64,000 bases of DNA from an uncultured Paracoccaceae bacterium (GCA_947499635.1 CANMPD010000002.1:302720-366719); one strand, 5' to 3'. Counted from the stretch's first letter, positions 1-9,467 are shown. The notes: generated by a model from the sequence alone, not told the origin. A program made the numbers and translations.

Positions 1-73
1 TCTCTCATCACGAAAAACCGATTAAATCCTGAATGCACAAAGATGCAAGGGTATCTGTGAAAGGTGTGATAAT

Positions 74-847
74 TCAGCCTCGTTTTGCATCTCCGATACG
101 GTGACGCACCCTACTTAATATGTCGTCATAAGGTTGATCCGCCTCAATCGCTATGCGCCGTATCGCAAAGTGCACATGCGCCATATCCTGATAATATCCC
201 GAATAGAGATAATTCAAGCCACCGCCCGCCACCGCACCTGCAATAGGCACCATCGCAGCTGCAACCTTTGGGCCAAACGCCGTTGCAAGACGCGGGGCCG
301 CAAGCGCAATTAAAGGATCTAATCCACCCGCGGCAAGACCAATGCGTTGTGCAAAAAACGCTGTCTCTGTACCGTCATCTTGATCTAGCGGCCCCGCTGA
401 TGAAAACACCTCAAGGACATCAAATTGCAGCGTTGGAGCGGTCGGATCGAACCCATATTCAGCAGCAACACCTTGAATGACACGCAGCAACATCGTTGTG
501 GTAATTGGCAACTCGATCAACACACCAGCCAGTCCCGTAGCTCCGCCAAACGCACCTAATCCTGCACTGATAACGCGGTTTACATGATGTGGCTGATCTG
601 GCCAAAAACGACGCGAAAGGGTTGCCCCTTGTATTGCGCGACGCAAAGCTTGCGTTGTCGCGCGTTCAAGTTGCGTTTGCATCGATGCGGGTAAGGCCTG
701 CATAGCTGTCTCAGCCTGCGTGCCTAATGCATTTAACATCTTTAGGCTGTAACCATTTGCCTGTTGATGACGTGCTGCGATTTTATCTAACTCGGCGTCG
801 ATATCCTGTGCGCTCAGCATAGGTCTTGGTTCTAAAATTTCGACCAT
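74..847 (-). CDS. EcsC family protein
   Basis: A 257-residue protein that reads as an EcsC-family protein. It has an alpha-helical N-terminal part, then a Gly/Ala-rich hydrophobic stretch (GAFGGATGLAGVLIELP, about residues 97-113) and a second one near the C-terminus (VAAAMVPIAGAVAGGGLNYL), as expected of this membrane-associated family. The molecular function of the family is not established; the name comes from a gene next to a Bacillus ABC exporter. The start has a strong ribosome binding site (AGGAGG, 5 nt before ATG). No partner gene is adjacent; a GNAT gene lies just upstream on the same strand. Family call fairly sure, role unknown. Confidence 0.8.
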   Translation of the reverse strand: MVEILEPRPMLSAQDIDAELDKIAARHQQANGYSLKMLNALGTQAETAMQALPASMQTQLERATTQALRRAIQGATLSRRFWPDQPHHVNRVISAGLGAFGGATGLAGVLIELPITTTMLLRVIQGVAAEYGFDPTAPTLQFDVLEVFSSAGPLDQDDGTETAFFAQRIGLAAGGLDPLIALAAPRLATAFGPKVAAAMVPIAGAVAGGGLNYLYSGYYQDMAHVHFAIRRIAIEADQPYDDILSRVRHRIGDAKRG

Positions 848-894
848 GTGTACCTCCTGCTAAAGTTTACAGCTTATGGACACGTCCCGTTTCG

Positions 895-1416
895 TCAAGC
901 CTGCTCGTCTGTATCGGAAATGGGCAACATCTTTGTCCATCGCGTAACGTCCCCCGTCACGCCCGTCCACGCATCCCCAGCCAATGACAGCCCTAAAATA
1001 CGCTCAGGGTTTGTCGGTGCTGGCATGTGCACATTGTGTAAACGATCAAAACCAAAACGGCGATAATAAGGTAAGTCACCCACTAAGATCACACGTTTCC
1101 AACCACTGTTACGGGCGCTGTCCAAGCTCCCCTGGATGAGCATGCCACCCAACCCCTCGCCTTGTCGTGTTGGGTGAACGGCCACGGGTCCTAAAAGTAA
1201 CGCATCCCATTTTCCAACATGGACTGGCCAAAATCGAATCGCACCAGCCAGTATGCTCTCACTGTCACGCGCAATCTGGCTAAGTCCTTGCACAGGCGCA
1301 ACATTGTCACGCAATCGATACGACGACAGAGCCGTTCGCCCTGGGGTAAAGCAAAGATCATAAAGCGCCTCAACCTCCCAGTTGTCGGTTTGCTCCTCAG
1401 GTTGAATAGTGATCAC
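895..1416 (-). CDS. GNAT family N-acetyltransferase (YhbS-like)
   Basis: A 173-residue acetyltransferase of the GNAT fold. The acetyl-CoA binding motif A is visible as LLLGPVAVHPTRQGEGLGGML (about residues 73-93), with the R/QxxGxG/A loop, followed by a C-terminal GDLPYYRRFGF segment common in YhbS-type members. The ORF begins with GTG, and I see no better ATG. Substrate cannot be told from sequence. It is encoded upstream of the EcsC-like gene on the same strand, so the two may be co-transcribed. Confidence 0.85.
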   Translation of the reverse strand: MITIQPEEQTDNWEVEALYDLCFTPGRTALSSYRLRDNVAPVQGLSQIARDSESILAGAIRFWPVHVGKWDALLLGPVAVHPTRQGEGLGGMLIQGSLDSARNSGWKRVILVGDLPYYRRFGFDRLHNVHMPAPTNPERILGLSLAGDAWTGVTGDVTRWTKMLPISDTDEQA

Positions 1417-1511
1417 GGTTTCTTTGGCTCATTTTAGGCAAGACATCCCACAAGGGCTGGAATTGCCCCTACCATGCACGTAGGTTCAGATCAAACCTTA
1501 GGAGATGCAAT

Positions 1512-2117
1512 TTGTTTTATACCCCCGACGCTGGCCATAACTTGCCACACAATCCTTTTTCAGCAATTGTCAGCCCGCGCCCGATTGGCTGGATCTCAAG
1601 TCGATCAAAAGACGGCGTGGATAACCTGGCCCCCTACTCTTTCTTTAACGCCGTAGCCTATGAACCACCTCAGGTTATGTTTGCTTCGACCTCTGCCAAG
1701 CCTGATCAAGATGGCACCAAAGACACGATGAACAACATCCGGGAAACCGGTGTTTTTTGCGTCAATATCGTCGCCTATGACATGCGAGACGCAATGAACA
1801 AAAGCGCAGCGCCTGCCGACAAATCTGTGGACGAATTCGCCCTAGCAGAAGTCGCCAGTGAGACTTGTGAGACGATTAACTGCCTGCGTGTCGCGAAAGC
1901 GCCAGCAGCGCTTGAATGCAAATTAACCAAGATTGTCGCAATCGAAGGGACTGCCAACCTAGTCGCTTTCGGCCAAGTAACCGGAGTGCACTTACAAGAT
2001 GACCTCATTGTCGATGGCCATCTTGACGTCACCCGCTATCATCCTCTCGCGCGACTAGGATATCAGGATTATACCAAAATCGAGACGCTCTTTAGCTTGG
2101 AACGCCCGACCTCATAA
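1512..2117 (+). CDS. Flavin reductase family protein
   Basis: A 201-residue protein of the flavin-reductase-like, FMN-binding split-barrel family. Family features are the N-terminal NPFSAIVSPRPIGWIS and NLAPYSFFNAVAYEPP blocks and the later TGVFCVNIV strand. Such proteins bind FMN and either reduce flavin with NAD(P)H for a partner monooxygenase or act as flavoenzymes in their own right; no partner is next door. The start is TTG at 1512, preceded by GGAG at 8 nt; the ATG at 1505 is in another frame. It stands alone on the plus strand and ends at a hairpin terminator shared with the convergent sulP gene. Confidence 0.85.
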   Translation: MFYTPDAGHNLPHNPFSAIVSPRPIGWISSRSKDGVDNLAPYSFFNAVAYEPPQVMFASTSAKPDQDGTKDTMNNIRETGVFCVNIVAYDMRDAMNKSAAPADKSVDEFALAEVASETCETINCLRVAKAPAALECKLTKIVAIEGTANLVAFGQVTGVHLQDDLIVDGHLDVTRYHPLARLGYQDYTKIETLFSLERPTS

Positions 2118-2149
2118 TCTCGGATATTTTCTAGACATTCCACAAAAAA

Positions 2150-2176
2150 GCCGCGCCCCTAATCTAGGGACGCGGC
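2150..2176. terminator. Bidirectional hairpin terminator between flavin reductase and sulP
   Basis: GCCGCGCCC pairs with GGG-A-CGCGGC around an 8-nt loop, with one bulged base. It is flanked by an A-run on the left and CGTTT on the right, so it can serve both convergent transcripts. Confidence 0.7.
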
Positions 2177-2204
2177 CGTTTAACAGCACAGACATACGCT
2201 TATG

Positions 2205-3833
2205 TTAGTGCCCGCCTAAAATTCCTGTTTTGACAGAATAATCTACAGCCAAACCGTATTCCGGATCATCATCTTGCTCGACAACCAGATGGCCTGCGCG
2301 CGACAGGATCTGATGGCAATCTTTGCTTAGATGACGCAGCTGCACAGATTTTCCAGCCGCCTCATACTTTCCTGCCATAACCTCGATCGCCTGAAGCGCG
2401 GATTGGTCCACCACCCGAGATGCCGCGAAATCTATGATCACCTGATCGGGATCGCCCGCCACGTCAAACAGCTCAATAAACCCATCAGTAGACCCAAAGA
2501 ACAGTGGACCCTGAATTTCATAAACTTTCGCGCCAGCTTCTGTCGTGCTGTCACGCGTCACCGCGTGAATGCGACGTGCATTGTTCCACGCATAGGCCAA
2601 GGCCGAAACAATAACACCGACAACCACCGCCATCGCAAGGTCACTCATCACCGTAACAACAGTCACCAACACAATCACAAAAGCGTCCATCAAAGGCACT
2701 TTGGTCATGACCTTAAAGCTGTTCCAAGCAAAGGTGCCAATCACAACCATAAACATCACCCCAACGAGGGCCGCCAATGGGATCTGTTCGATCAAAGGTG
2801 AGGCTGCAACGATAAACAAGAGCAAGAACAGCGCCGCGGCAATCCCTGCGATGCGGGTTCGGCCACCGGATTTCACATTGATCATCGACTGACCAATCAT
2901 GGCGCAACCACCCATACCGCCAAAGAACCCAGTCACAATGTTAGACGCGCCCTGAGCAATACATTCTTGACTTGCACCACCGCGCTTACCCGTGATCTCA
3001 CCAACAAGATTGAGTGTCAGTAAACTCTCAATCAAGCCAATCGCCGCCAAAATCACCGAATAGGGCAAAATGATCTGAATAGTCTCCCAATTCAACGGCA
3101 CCAGAGGCATATGAAACATTGGCAAGCCCCCTTCAATCGAGGCCATGTTGCCAACGCGCGGGACATCCAAACCAAATACAATGACGATCAACGCAACAAT
3201 ACCAATGCCCGCCAAAGGTGCAGGAATTGCTTTGGTCACCTTAGGTGTAGCCCAAATAATGGCCATGGTTAGCCCCACGAGCCCAAGCATCAACGCCAAT
3301 TGCGGGCCAGCCAACCATTGAGCACCACCATGACCGGACGCATCAGCAGAACCAGGAATTTTAAACTGCGTCAGCTGTGCGAGGAAGATCACAATTGCCA
3401 AGCCATTCACAAAGCCCAACATCACAGGATGTGGCACCAAACGGATGAACTTCCCCCAGTGCATCGCACCCGCGATTACTTGCAAAATCCCCATCAACAC
3501 AACCGTAGCAAACAAATACTCAACACCATGCTGAGAGACGAGCGCGACCATAACAACAGCCAAGGCACCCGTCGCGCCAGAAATCATACCGGGGCGCCCA
3601 CCAAATACAGCCGTAATAAGACCCACCATGAAAGCGGCATAAAGCCCAACAAGAGGATGCACCCCTGCCACAAAAGCAAAAGCCACAGCTTCGGGCACTA
3701 GGGCCAAAGCGACCGTCAAGCCTGAGAGGATTTCGGTGCGCACCCGCGCAACGCTAAAGCCCTCGTCTTGCATAATGGAAAGATTAGGCGGAGAAATTTG
3801 ACTGGCCAAAAGGCCCAGTACACCACGTGACAT
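2205..3833 (-). CDS. SulP family anion permease with STAS domain
   Basis: A 542-residue inner-membrane transporter of the SulP (SLC26-like) family, commonly sulfate or bicarbonate symporters. It has the N-terminal signature RTEILSGLTVALALVPEAVAFAFVAG, roughly a dozen hydrophobic helices, and a cytoplasmic C-terminal STAS domain (about residues 435-530, VYEIQGPLFFGSTDGFI and QSALQAIEVM). The ORF track starts at a TTG (3854); I prefer the ATG at 3833, which has AGGG 7 nt upstream. It is a single-gene unit by spacing. Substrate is not predictable here; many marine bacterial SulP proteins carry bicarbonate with sodium. Confidence 0.9.
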   Translation of the reverse strand: MSRGVLGLLASQISPPNLSIMQDEGFSVARVRTEILSGLTVALALVPEAVAFAFVAGVHPLVGLYAAFMVGLITAVFGGRPGMISGATGALAVVMVALVSQHGVEYLFATVVLMGILQVIAGAMHWGKFIRLVPHPVMLGFVNGLAIVIFLAQLTQFKIPGSADASGHGGAQWLAGPQLALMLGLVGLTMAIIWATPKVTKAIPAPLAGIGIVALIVIVFGLDVPRVGNMASIEGGLPMFHMPLVPLNWETIQIILPYSVILAAIGLIESLLTLNLVGEITGKRGGASQECIAQGASNIVTGFFGGMGGCAMIGQSMINVKSGGRTRIAGIAAALFLLLFIVAASPLIEQIPLAALVGVMFMVVIGTFAWNSFKVMTKVPLMDAFVIVLVTVVTVMSDLAMAVVVGVIVSALAYAWNNARRIHAVTRDSTTEAGAKVYEIQGPLFFGSTDGFIELFDVAGDPDQVIIDFAASRVVDQSALQAIEVMAGKYEAAGKSVQLRHLSKDCHQILSRAGHLVVEQDDDPEYGLAVDYSVKTGILGGH

Positions 3834-4077
3834 ATAGGTACCCTGTGATCGCAAAGAAAGGAGAGTTCATTCTCCGATACCGGTAAAGTGCGTGCGATAC
3901 AAGGACGCACAGAGGATAGGCTTGAAATACAGCACATCTTCAAGGCACCCTTGTCGTTGCGAGCGGCATATTCACAACATATGTCGTTGCCGGCTCTACT
4001 ATTTCTTGCGTTTTACACATCCGATTTGACAGGCCCTTAGCAATCTCGCTTAATATTATTTTGTAAACATACTGGTG

Positions 4078-4094
4078 CGAATTGTTAAAATTCG
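4078..4094. promoter_or_regulatory. Inverted repeat upstream of mtnP
   Basis: CGAATT-GTTAA-AATTCG is a perfect 6-bp inverted repeat 22 nt before the mtnP start codon. It could be an operator overlapping the promoter or 5' leader. AT-rich chance palindromes are common, so support is weak. Confidence 0.3.
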
Positions 4095-4116
4095 AACATT
4101 TTAGAGGTGTGCGTGT

Positions 4117-4992
4117 ATGCAAGAGACTATGATTGCCGTGATTGGCGGCTCTGGCATTTATGATATAGACGGCCTCGAAAACTCAGCTTGGGTCACTGTT
4201 GAGACGCCCTGGGGTCCACCATCCGACCAGATTTTGACCGGGCAATTAGGCGGCGTAAAAATGGCCTTTTTACCCCGACACCGCCGCGGGCATGTTCTGT
4301 CACCGACCGATATCCCACATAAAGCCAATATTGATGCTTTAAAACGTTTAGGAGTGACGGATGTGGTCGCTGTCTCCGCCTGTGGTTCATTTCGTGAAGA
4401 ATACGCCCCTGGTGATTTCGTTATCGTAGATCAGTTCATTGATAGGTCCTTTGACCGTGACAGGAGTTTTTTCGGAACCGGCTGCGTCGCCCATGTGTCA
4501 CTTGCACACCCAACCTGCTCACGCTTGTCAAAAGCTTGCATCACCGCCGCACAAAGCACAGGAATTACCGTACACCGTGGCGGCACATATATGTGCATGG
4601 AAGGTCCGCAATTCTCGACCCTAGCGGAATCGAAACTTTACCGAGATGTTTGGGGATGCGATGTGATCGGCATGACAAACATGCCCGAAGCAAAATTGGC
4701 GCGCGAAGCTGAGCTCTGCTATGCCTCTATCGCAATGGTTAGCGACTATGACAGCTGGCACCCAGATCACGGCGACGTTGAAGTTTCAGATATCATCTCA
4801 ACACTTTGGGCAAACGCATCCAAAGGGCGCGCACTTATTACGGCACTGCCAGCGTTGCTGGGATCACAGCGCGTGGCATGTGAACAAAAATGTGACCGTG
4901 CGCTCGACAATGCGATTATGACAGCACCAAACAACCGTGACGCAGGCCTATTGGCCAAACTTGACGCGGTCGCCGGACGCGTTTTACCCTAA
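4117..4992 (+). CDS. mtnP: S-methyl-5'-thioadenosine phosphorylase
   Basis: A 291-residue cytoplasmic PNP/MTAP-type phosphorylase. It splits methylthioadenosine (a by-product of polyamine and homoserine-lactone synthesis) with phosphate into adenine and methylthioribose-1-phosphate. Visible family blocks are the N-terminal VIGGSGIYD, the phosphate-binding RHRRGH, GGTYMCMEGPQFST and NMPEAKLAREAELCYASIAMVSDYDSW; the SDYD pair is what separates MTAP from the guanosine/inosine enzymes. The ATG at 4117 has AGAGG upstream. apt follows 570 bp later on the same strand, which fits immediate reuse of the released adenine. The rest of the methionine-salvage pathway is not in the window. Confidence 0.92.
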   Translation: MQETMIAVIGGSGIYDIDGLENSAWVTVETPWGPPSDQILTGQLGGVKMAFLPRHRRGHVLSPTDIPHKANIDALKRLGVTDVVAVSACGSFREEYAPGDFVIVDQFIDRSFDRDRSFFGTGCVAHVSLAHPTCSRLSKACITAAQSTGITVHRGGTYMCMEGPQFSTLAESKLYRDVWGCDVIGMTNMPEAKLAREAELCYASIAMVSDYDSWHPDHGDVEVSDIISTLWANASKGRALITALPALLGSQRVACEQKCDRALDNAIMTAPNNRDAGLLAKLDAVAGRVLP

Positions 4993-5090
4993 AACAGCAT
5001 CAGGAAGCGTCATTTAAAATACTCACATCAGGGCAGAAATATGCATTAGCGGCCCAATACCCTCTGACCAACATCGCCCTGATCAAAGTT

Positions 5091-5270
5091 TTAATGATCT
5101 CTGTGTTTCTTCACAAAATGACGGATAAATCCACGAATTTCTCGGGCTGCACTTGTGTCGAGCTCTTTGCATAACTCAACAAATTCATCCCTCTCGACCT
5201 TACCCAAGCGCAGAATCAATTGGCTGTCTTTCTTTTTATTATTCTCAGTATTTTTGATTTTCTTAGTCAC
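5091..5270 (-). CDS. Small ribbon-helix-helix-like protein (not in ORF track)
   Basis: A 59-residue ORF, too short for the supplied track, starting at GTG 5270 with AAGG about 11 nt upstream. After a basic, Lys/Asn-rich N-terminus it reads SQLILRLGKVERDEFVELCKELDTSA and ends REIRGFIRHFVKKHRDH. That beta-strand then helix-helix pattern resembles an Arc/MetJ-type DNA-binding domain. The conserved-looking amphipathic pattern makes chance unlikely, but I cannot confirm the family. No toxin gene is adjacent, so it is not an obvious antitoxin. It sits on the minus strand between mtnP and apt; a role in regulating them is only a guess. Confidence 0.55.
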   Translation of the reverse strand: MTKKIKNTENNKKKDSQLILRLGKVERDEFVELCKELDTSAAREIRGFIRHFVKKHRDH

Positions 5271-5558
5271 GATTGACTGAACCTTATTGGCATACGTTAC
5301 TTGTATATACCTTCGAAATACAATCGAGATACATTTCTGTACGTAGTATTTTTCAATTTATGAAGAAACCTCATCATAAACCCATTTGTTGTGCGAACGC
5401 CCGGACACACGGCCATTAAGCCCAGTTCCATAATCTTTGCCGGGATAAATCTTCGCTTGCAACGGCCTGCGTGATCAGCCACATGGCAATCGCCTACTGT
5501 GACGTCGTATTCATGCAAAATCACAGTGATCGTTGCCAGTCTAATCAGGTGTCCCACT

Positions 5559-6110
5559 ATGACCAAGTCTCAGAACCATACAAAAACCGTCAAAGACTAC
5601 ATTCGGACCATTGTTGATTTCCCCCATGAAGGCATTATGTTTCGCGATGTTACGACATTGTTTTCAGATCCGTGCGGGTTTCGCATGGCCGTTGATCAGA
5701 TGTTGCACCCTTATGCTGGAATACAAATCGACAAAGTCGCCGGACTTGAAGCACGTGGCTTTATCTTAGGCGGAGCCATAGCACACCAATTGGGTGCAGG
5801 CTTTGTCCCGATTCGTAAAAAAGGCAAGCTCCCCGGAGAAACCATCGAACAAGATTATAAGCTTGAATATGGCGAAGCAACGATCGAGCTGCATAAGGAC
5901 GCAATACAACCAGGTGAAAGGATCTTGCTGGTTGATGACCTTCTCGCAACCGGAGGGACAGCAGATGCCGGGATCAAACTCATCCACCGTTTAGGTGGCG
6001 ATATCTTAGCCTGTTCGTTTATTATCGACTTACCAGAACTGGGCGGCCGCAAGTTGCTGGAAAGCAAAGGTATGAATATCGATATCTTATGCGAATTTGA
6101 CGGCCTCTGA
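5559..6110 (+). CDS. apt: Adenine phosphoribosyltransferase
   Basis: Makes AMP from adenine and PRPP, salvaging the adenine that mtnP releases. The 183-residue length from ATG 5559 is the usual length for bacterial Apt; the longer ORF start at 5499 adds 20 residues with no family resemblance. The N-terminal block [22 protein letters not shown] is diagnostic, [14 protein letters not shown] follows, and the PRPP-binding loop [15 protein letters not shown] lies near residues 121-135. It ends with the usual LCEFDGL-like tail. Confidence 0.95.
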   Translation: MTKSQNHTKTVKDYIRTIVDFPHEGIMFRDVTTLFSDPCGFRMAVDQMLHPYAGIQIDKVAGLEARGFILGGAIAHQLGAGFVPIRKKGKLPGETIEQDYKLEYGEATIELHKDAIQPGERILLVDDLLATGGTADAGIKLIHRLGGDILACSFIIDLPELGGRKLLESKGMNIDILCEFDGL

Positions 6111-6154
6111 TATCGCCTTTTAGACGTTGATAGCGACCGCCACGCTCGTCCACG

Positions 6155-7570
6155 TTACGACAACACAGCGCCCGGATTCATAATGCCATTTGGATCAAGG
6201 GCGTTTTTGATGGCACGCATGGCTGCCAATTTGGTCGGGTCACCGTATGTCTTGAGATCCTCTACCTTAAGGCGTCCTATCCCATGTTCGGCACTCATCG
6301 ATCCATTATATTCATGGACGAGATCATGAATAACCCGCTTCACCTCTTTGCGCAGAGCATCGTATTCCTGTCGTGATCGACCTTCAGCGGGAAAGACATT
6401 GTAATGTAAGTTACCATCACCCAAATGCCCAAAACAGTTGACCCGCAATTCTGGGTCCAAAGCTGCGATGGCTGCCCATCCTGCCGGAATAAAGTCAGGT
6501 ATACGTGAAATCGGGATCGAAATATCGTGGCTAGAGACCGACCCAATCAGTCTGTTAGCCTCCGGAATGTTTTCACGCACAGCCCATAATTCCTGCCGCT
6601 GGTTCTCAGACTGTGCAATTACACCATCGTCACACAGACCTGCCTCAAGTGCTGCACAAAAGAGCGCTTCCAGCTGCCCTTCAGCCCCGTCTGCCGCTTG
6701 TGCCACCCCCAAGTCAATAAGAACACACCATTCAGGTAAGGTCTCAAAGGGTTTGCGCACCTGAGGCATCATTTCAGCCAAAAAGGCAAGACCTTGACGA
6801 TGGATCAATTCAAAAGCGCTCACACCTTCTCCCACCATCTGTCGCGCCATCGATAACAAATCAATCGCCGCCTGCACGTCTCTCACGGTAAAGATTGCGG
6901 TTCCTTCACTCGCGGGCACCGGCGACAATTTCAGGGCCGCAGCTGTGATAATGCCCAATGTGCCTTCGGCACCGATCAATAGGTTTTTCAGGTCGTAGCC
7001 CGTGTTGTCCTTACGTAGCCTCGATAATCCATGCCAAATTTCACCATTGGGCAGGACGGCCTCTAAACCTAAACATAAATCGCGTGCATTGCCGTAACGT
7101 AATACATTAACACCGCCAGCGTTGGTCGCTAGATTTCCGCCAATCCGTGCTGTGCCCTCCGCTGCTAAAGACAGCGGAAACAAACGCTCAACTTGTGTAG
7201 CAGCTGCCTGAACATTTGCCAGTATCGCACCGGCCTCAACCACAAGCACATTCTCATCAGGATAAACTGCCCGAATGGCTGTCATACGCTCTAACGACAA
7301 AATCAAGGGTGCTGGTCCATCAGACAGTAATTGTCCCGCCACCAGGCCAGTCCCCCCCCCATAGGGTACCACACCCACACGGGCTGCCTGCGCGGCCTGG
7401 ACAATCGTGGCTACCTCCTCGACAGTGCGGGGCCGCGCCACCGCCGCTGCTGTACCATGGTAGCGCCCGCGCGGCTCTTCTAAATATGTAGATGTCGCAG
7501 GTCCCAATGTGCCGTCTGGCAAGCGACCTGCCAGAGCTTCAAGAAAAGCCTCATCCGCGACATTCAACAT
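6155..7570 (-). CDS. FAD-linked oxidase (GlcD/D-lactate dehydrogenase-like)
   Basis: A 471-residue flavoenzyme with an FAD-binding domain of the PCMH type (VGVVPYGGGTGLVAGQ, then GTARIGGNLATNAGGVNVLRYG) and a C-terminal FAD-oxidase domain carrying NCFGHLGDGNLHYNVF and the ending SAEHGIGRLK. Members oxidise 2-hydroxy acids such as D-lactate, glycolate or D-2-hydroxyglutarate. No glcE or glcF partner is adjacent, which favours a stand-alone D-2-hydroxyacid dehydrogenase over the GlcDEF complex. The ATG at 7570 follows GAGGAAATGA. It lies 50 nt downstream of the acetyltransferase and may be the tail of the long cox-thrC transcript. Confidence 0.88.
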   Translation of the reverse strand: MLNVADEAFLEALAGRLPDGTLGPATSTYLEEPRGRYHGTAAAVARPRTVEEVATIVQAAQAARVGVVPYGGGTGLVAGQLLSDGPAPLILSLERMTAIRAVYPDENVLVVEAGAILANVQAAATQVERLFPLSLAAEGTARIGGNLATNAGGVNVLRYGNARDLCLGLEAVLPNGEIWHGLSRLRKDNTGYDLKNLLIGAEGTLGIITAAALKLSPVPASEGTAIFTVRDVQAAIDLLSMARQMVGEGVSAFELIHRQGLAFLAEMMPQVRKPFETLPEWCVLIDLGVAQAADGAEGQLEALFCAALEAGLCDDGVIAQSENQRQELWAVRENIPEANRLIGSVSSHDISIPISRIPDFIPAGWAAIAALDPELRVNCFGHLGDGNLHYNVFPAEGRSRQEYDALRKEVKRVIHDLVHEYNGSMSAEHGIGRLKVEDLKTYGDPTKLAAMRAIKNALDPNGIMNPGAVLS

Positions 7571-7620
7571 TTCATTTCCTCAATTTTGTAGATGATATGC
7601 GCACACAACTATAACAGACC

Positions 7621-8205
7621 CTATCTGGCTTTCGCACGTCCCCTACGATCATTACGCAGTGCCGCATATAACACATGTGTTCGCCAACGACCGTCGATTT
7701 GCAAATAAGACTGTGCCACACCTTCGTATTTAAAGCCCGCCCCTTCGAGCAATCCTCGCGATGGTGCGTTTTCAGGAAGACAAGCGGCCTCAATCCGACT
7801 GAGATCCAGACGGATAAAAGCATGGTGCACAACGGCATCGATTGCTTCGCGCATGTAGCCTTCGCGTGTATACCCTCGTCCAGTCCAATAGCCGATCGTA
7901 CCTGCCATCGCAGGACCACGGCGGATATTATCCATTGTCACAGCCCCTACCAGCCGTTGATCTTCGCGGCGGAATAAAAACAATGGCAGTGCCGTGCCTT
8001 GGGAAATTGATCGTTGTGCCCAATAAACTCGATTGGTGAAACTCTTGCGGGTCAAATGTTCTGCAGACCAGCTTGGCTCCCACGGAACAAGGTGATCTTG
8101 GCTATGTTGTCGCAACGTAGCCCAAGATCGAAAATCACCATGAACCGGGGGACGCAAAACCAATCGCTCAGTGTCCAGCCGAAGTTTCCGACGGGAAAGT
8201 AGCAT
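7621..8205 (-). CDS. GNAT acetyltransferase, RimJ/RimL type
   Basis: A 194-residue protein opening with LRLDTERLVLRPP, the standard N-terminus of RimJ/RimL-like acetyltransferases that modify protein N-termini. It has the family's GTIGYWTGRGYTREGYMREAI region and LSRIEAACLPENAPSRGLLEGAGF. Its ATG overlaps the stop of the upstream M16 peptidase gene by one base (TGATG), so translation is probably coupled. The exact substrate is not determined. Confidence 0.88.
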   Translation of the reverse strand: MLLSRRKLRLDTERLVLRPPVHGDFRSWATLRQHSQDHLVPWEPSWSAEHLTRKSFTNRVYWAQRSISQGTALPLFLFRREDQRLVGAVTMDNIRRGPAMAGTIGYWTGRGYTREGYMREAIDAVVHHAFIRLDLSRIEAACLPENAPSRGLLEGAGFKYEGVAQSYLQIDGRWRTHVLYAALRNDRRGRAKAR

Positions 8206-9467
8206 CAGCTCACGCGCCTGCCTTGAAGATCTCCAAGTCGTGGCGCGGCACCCATTGGCCCATATAAGGCCAACGCCATCGGCGCCTGTCTCGCCACCTG
8301 CGCCGCCATTGCCCGTACATCCGCCGTGGTAACTGCGTCGATCTTGGCAACCGTTGCTTCAAGCGTCGGAACAGTGTCCCAGATCTGCACCAGACGCGCC
8401 AAACGTTCCGCACGATTTGACGGGCTTTCTAACCCCATCAACATACCAGCCTTCATCTGCACACGGGCCCGTTCTACTTCGGAATCCGACATATCATCTG
8501 CTGCGCGGCACATTTCGTCCATGGTGATTTCGGCCAGTTCAGTCAGCTGCTCACCTGAAGTGCCCGCGTAAACCGTTGTCACGCCACTGTCTTCATGTGC
8601 GCCTGCCTGGGCAAAAATCGTATAACACAACCCACGCTTTTCCCGCACTTCCTGGAAAAGACGTGAAGACATGCCCCCACCCATTGCTGCGGTATAAATT
8701 TGCGCTGCGTAAATTGCATCGTCACGATAGCTTGGACTTTCAAACGCGAGGGCAAAATGCGCTTGTTCCAGCGATTTGTCTTGACGCACTTCACCACCAA
8801 CAAATCGTGCAACCTCGGGCGTGCTTAATGGTTTTGGTGCCATATCACCAAACATGTCCTGCGCCATTTTAACAAGCAGATCATGATCCACAGCGCCCGC
8901 CGCGGACAAGGTCATCTGCCCGGGGCCATAGTGTTGCGCAACGAACCCCTGCAGATCTTCACGGCAGAATGCCTGCACCCGCTCTGCCGGACCCAATATA
9001 GAACGACCAATAGCCTGTTCAGGATAACATTTCTCCTGAAGCCAATCGAAAATAATATCATCTGGTGTGTCCAGAGATTGGCCAATTTCTTGCAAAATCA
9101 CGCCACGCTCGGTCTCGATTTCGCGGGTATCAAACACAGGATTACGCACAATGTCGCCAATGACATCCAACGCCAAAGCCACATCATCCTTGAGGACCCG
9201 CGCGTAATAGGCCGTAACCTCGCGACTGGTGTAGGCGTTGATATACCCCCCCACATCCTCAATAGCCTCGGCGATTTCCAAGGCGCTGCGACGTTTGGTA
9301 CCTTTGAAGGCCATGTGCTCAAGAAAGTGGGCGATACCGTTTTGTTCGGGGCGTTCATGACGTCCACCCGCAGCAACCCATATCCCAATTGAGGCCGATT
9401 GCAGCCCCGGCATATATTCCGTGACAATGCGAAACCCATTGTCGAGCGTATCTTGTCTAACGGTCAA
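8205..9467 (-). CDS. M16 family zinc peptidase (processing-peptidase-like)
   Basis: A 420-residue M16 (pitrilysin/insulinase) metallopeptidase. The inverted zinc motif HFLEH is at residues 47-51 (IAHFLEHMAFKGT), with the second zinc-ligand region ETERGVILQEI about 75 residues later, so this looks catalytically competent and like the beta subunit of mitochondrial processing peptidase. In Rhodobacterales this gene commonly follows thrC. Its ATG overlaps the thrC stop by 4 nt, and its stop overlaps the next gene by 1 nt, indicating a tightly coupled thrC-peptidase-acetyltransferase unit. Natural substrates are unknown. Confidence 0.92.
   Translation of the reverse strand: MTVRQDTLDNGFRIVTEYMPGLQSASIGIWVAAGGRHERPEQNGIAHFLEHMAFKGTKRRSALEIAEAIEDVGGYINAYTSREVTAYYARVLKDDVALALDVIGDIVRNPVFDTREIETERGVILQEIGQSLDTPDDIIFDWLQEKCYPEQAIGRSILGPAERVQAFCREDLQGFVAQHYGPGQMTLSAAGAVDHDLLVKMAQDMFGDMAPKPLSTPEVARFVGGEVRQDKSLEQAHFALAFESPSYRDDAIYAAQIYTAAMGGGMSSRLFQEVREKRGLCYTIFAQAGAHEDSGVTTVYAGTSGEQLTELAEITMDEMCRAADDMSDSEVERARVQMKAGMLMGLESPSNRAERLARLVQIWDTVPTLEATVAKIDAVTTADVRAMAAQVARQAPMALALYGPMGAAPRLGDLQGRRVS

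Noticed and set aside
5297-5566. 89-residue minus-strand ORF overlapping the apt start
   Set aside because: Overlaps the apt promoter and start and lacks any domain; the adjacent 59-residue RHH-like ORF is in a different frame and looks far more protein-like.
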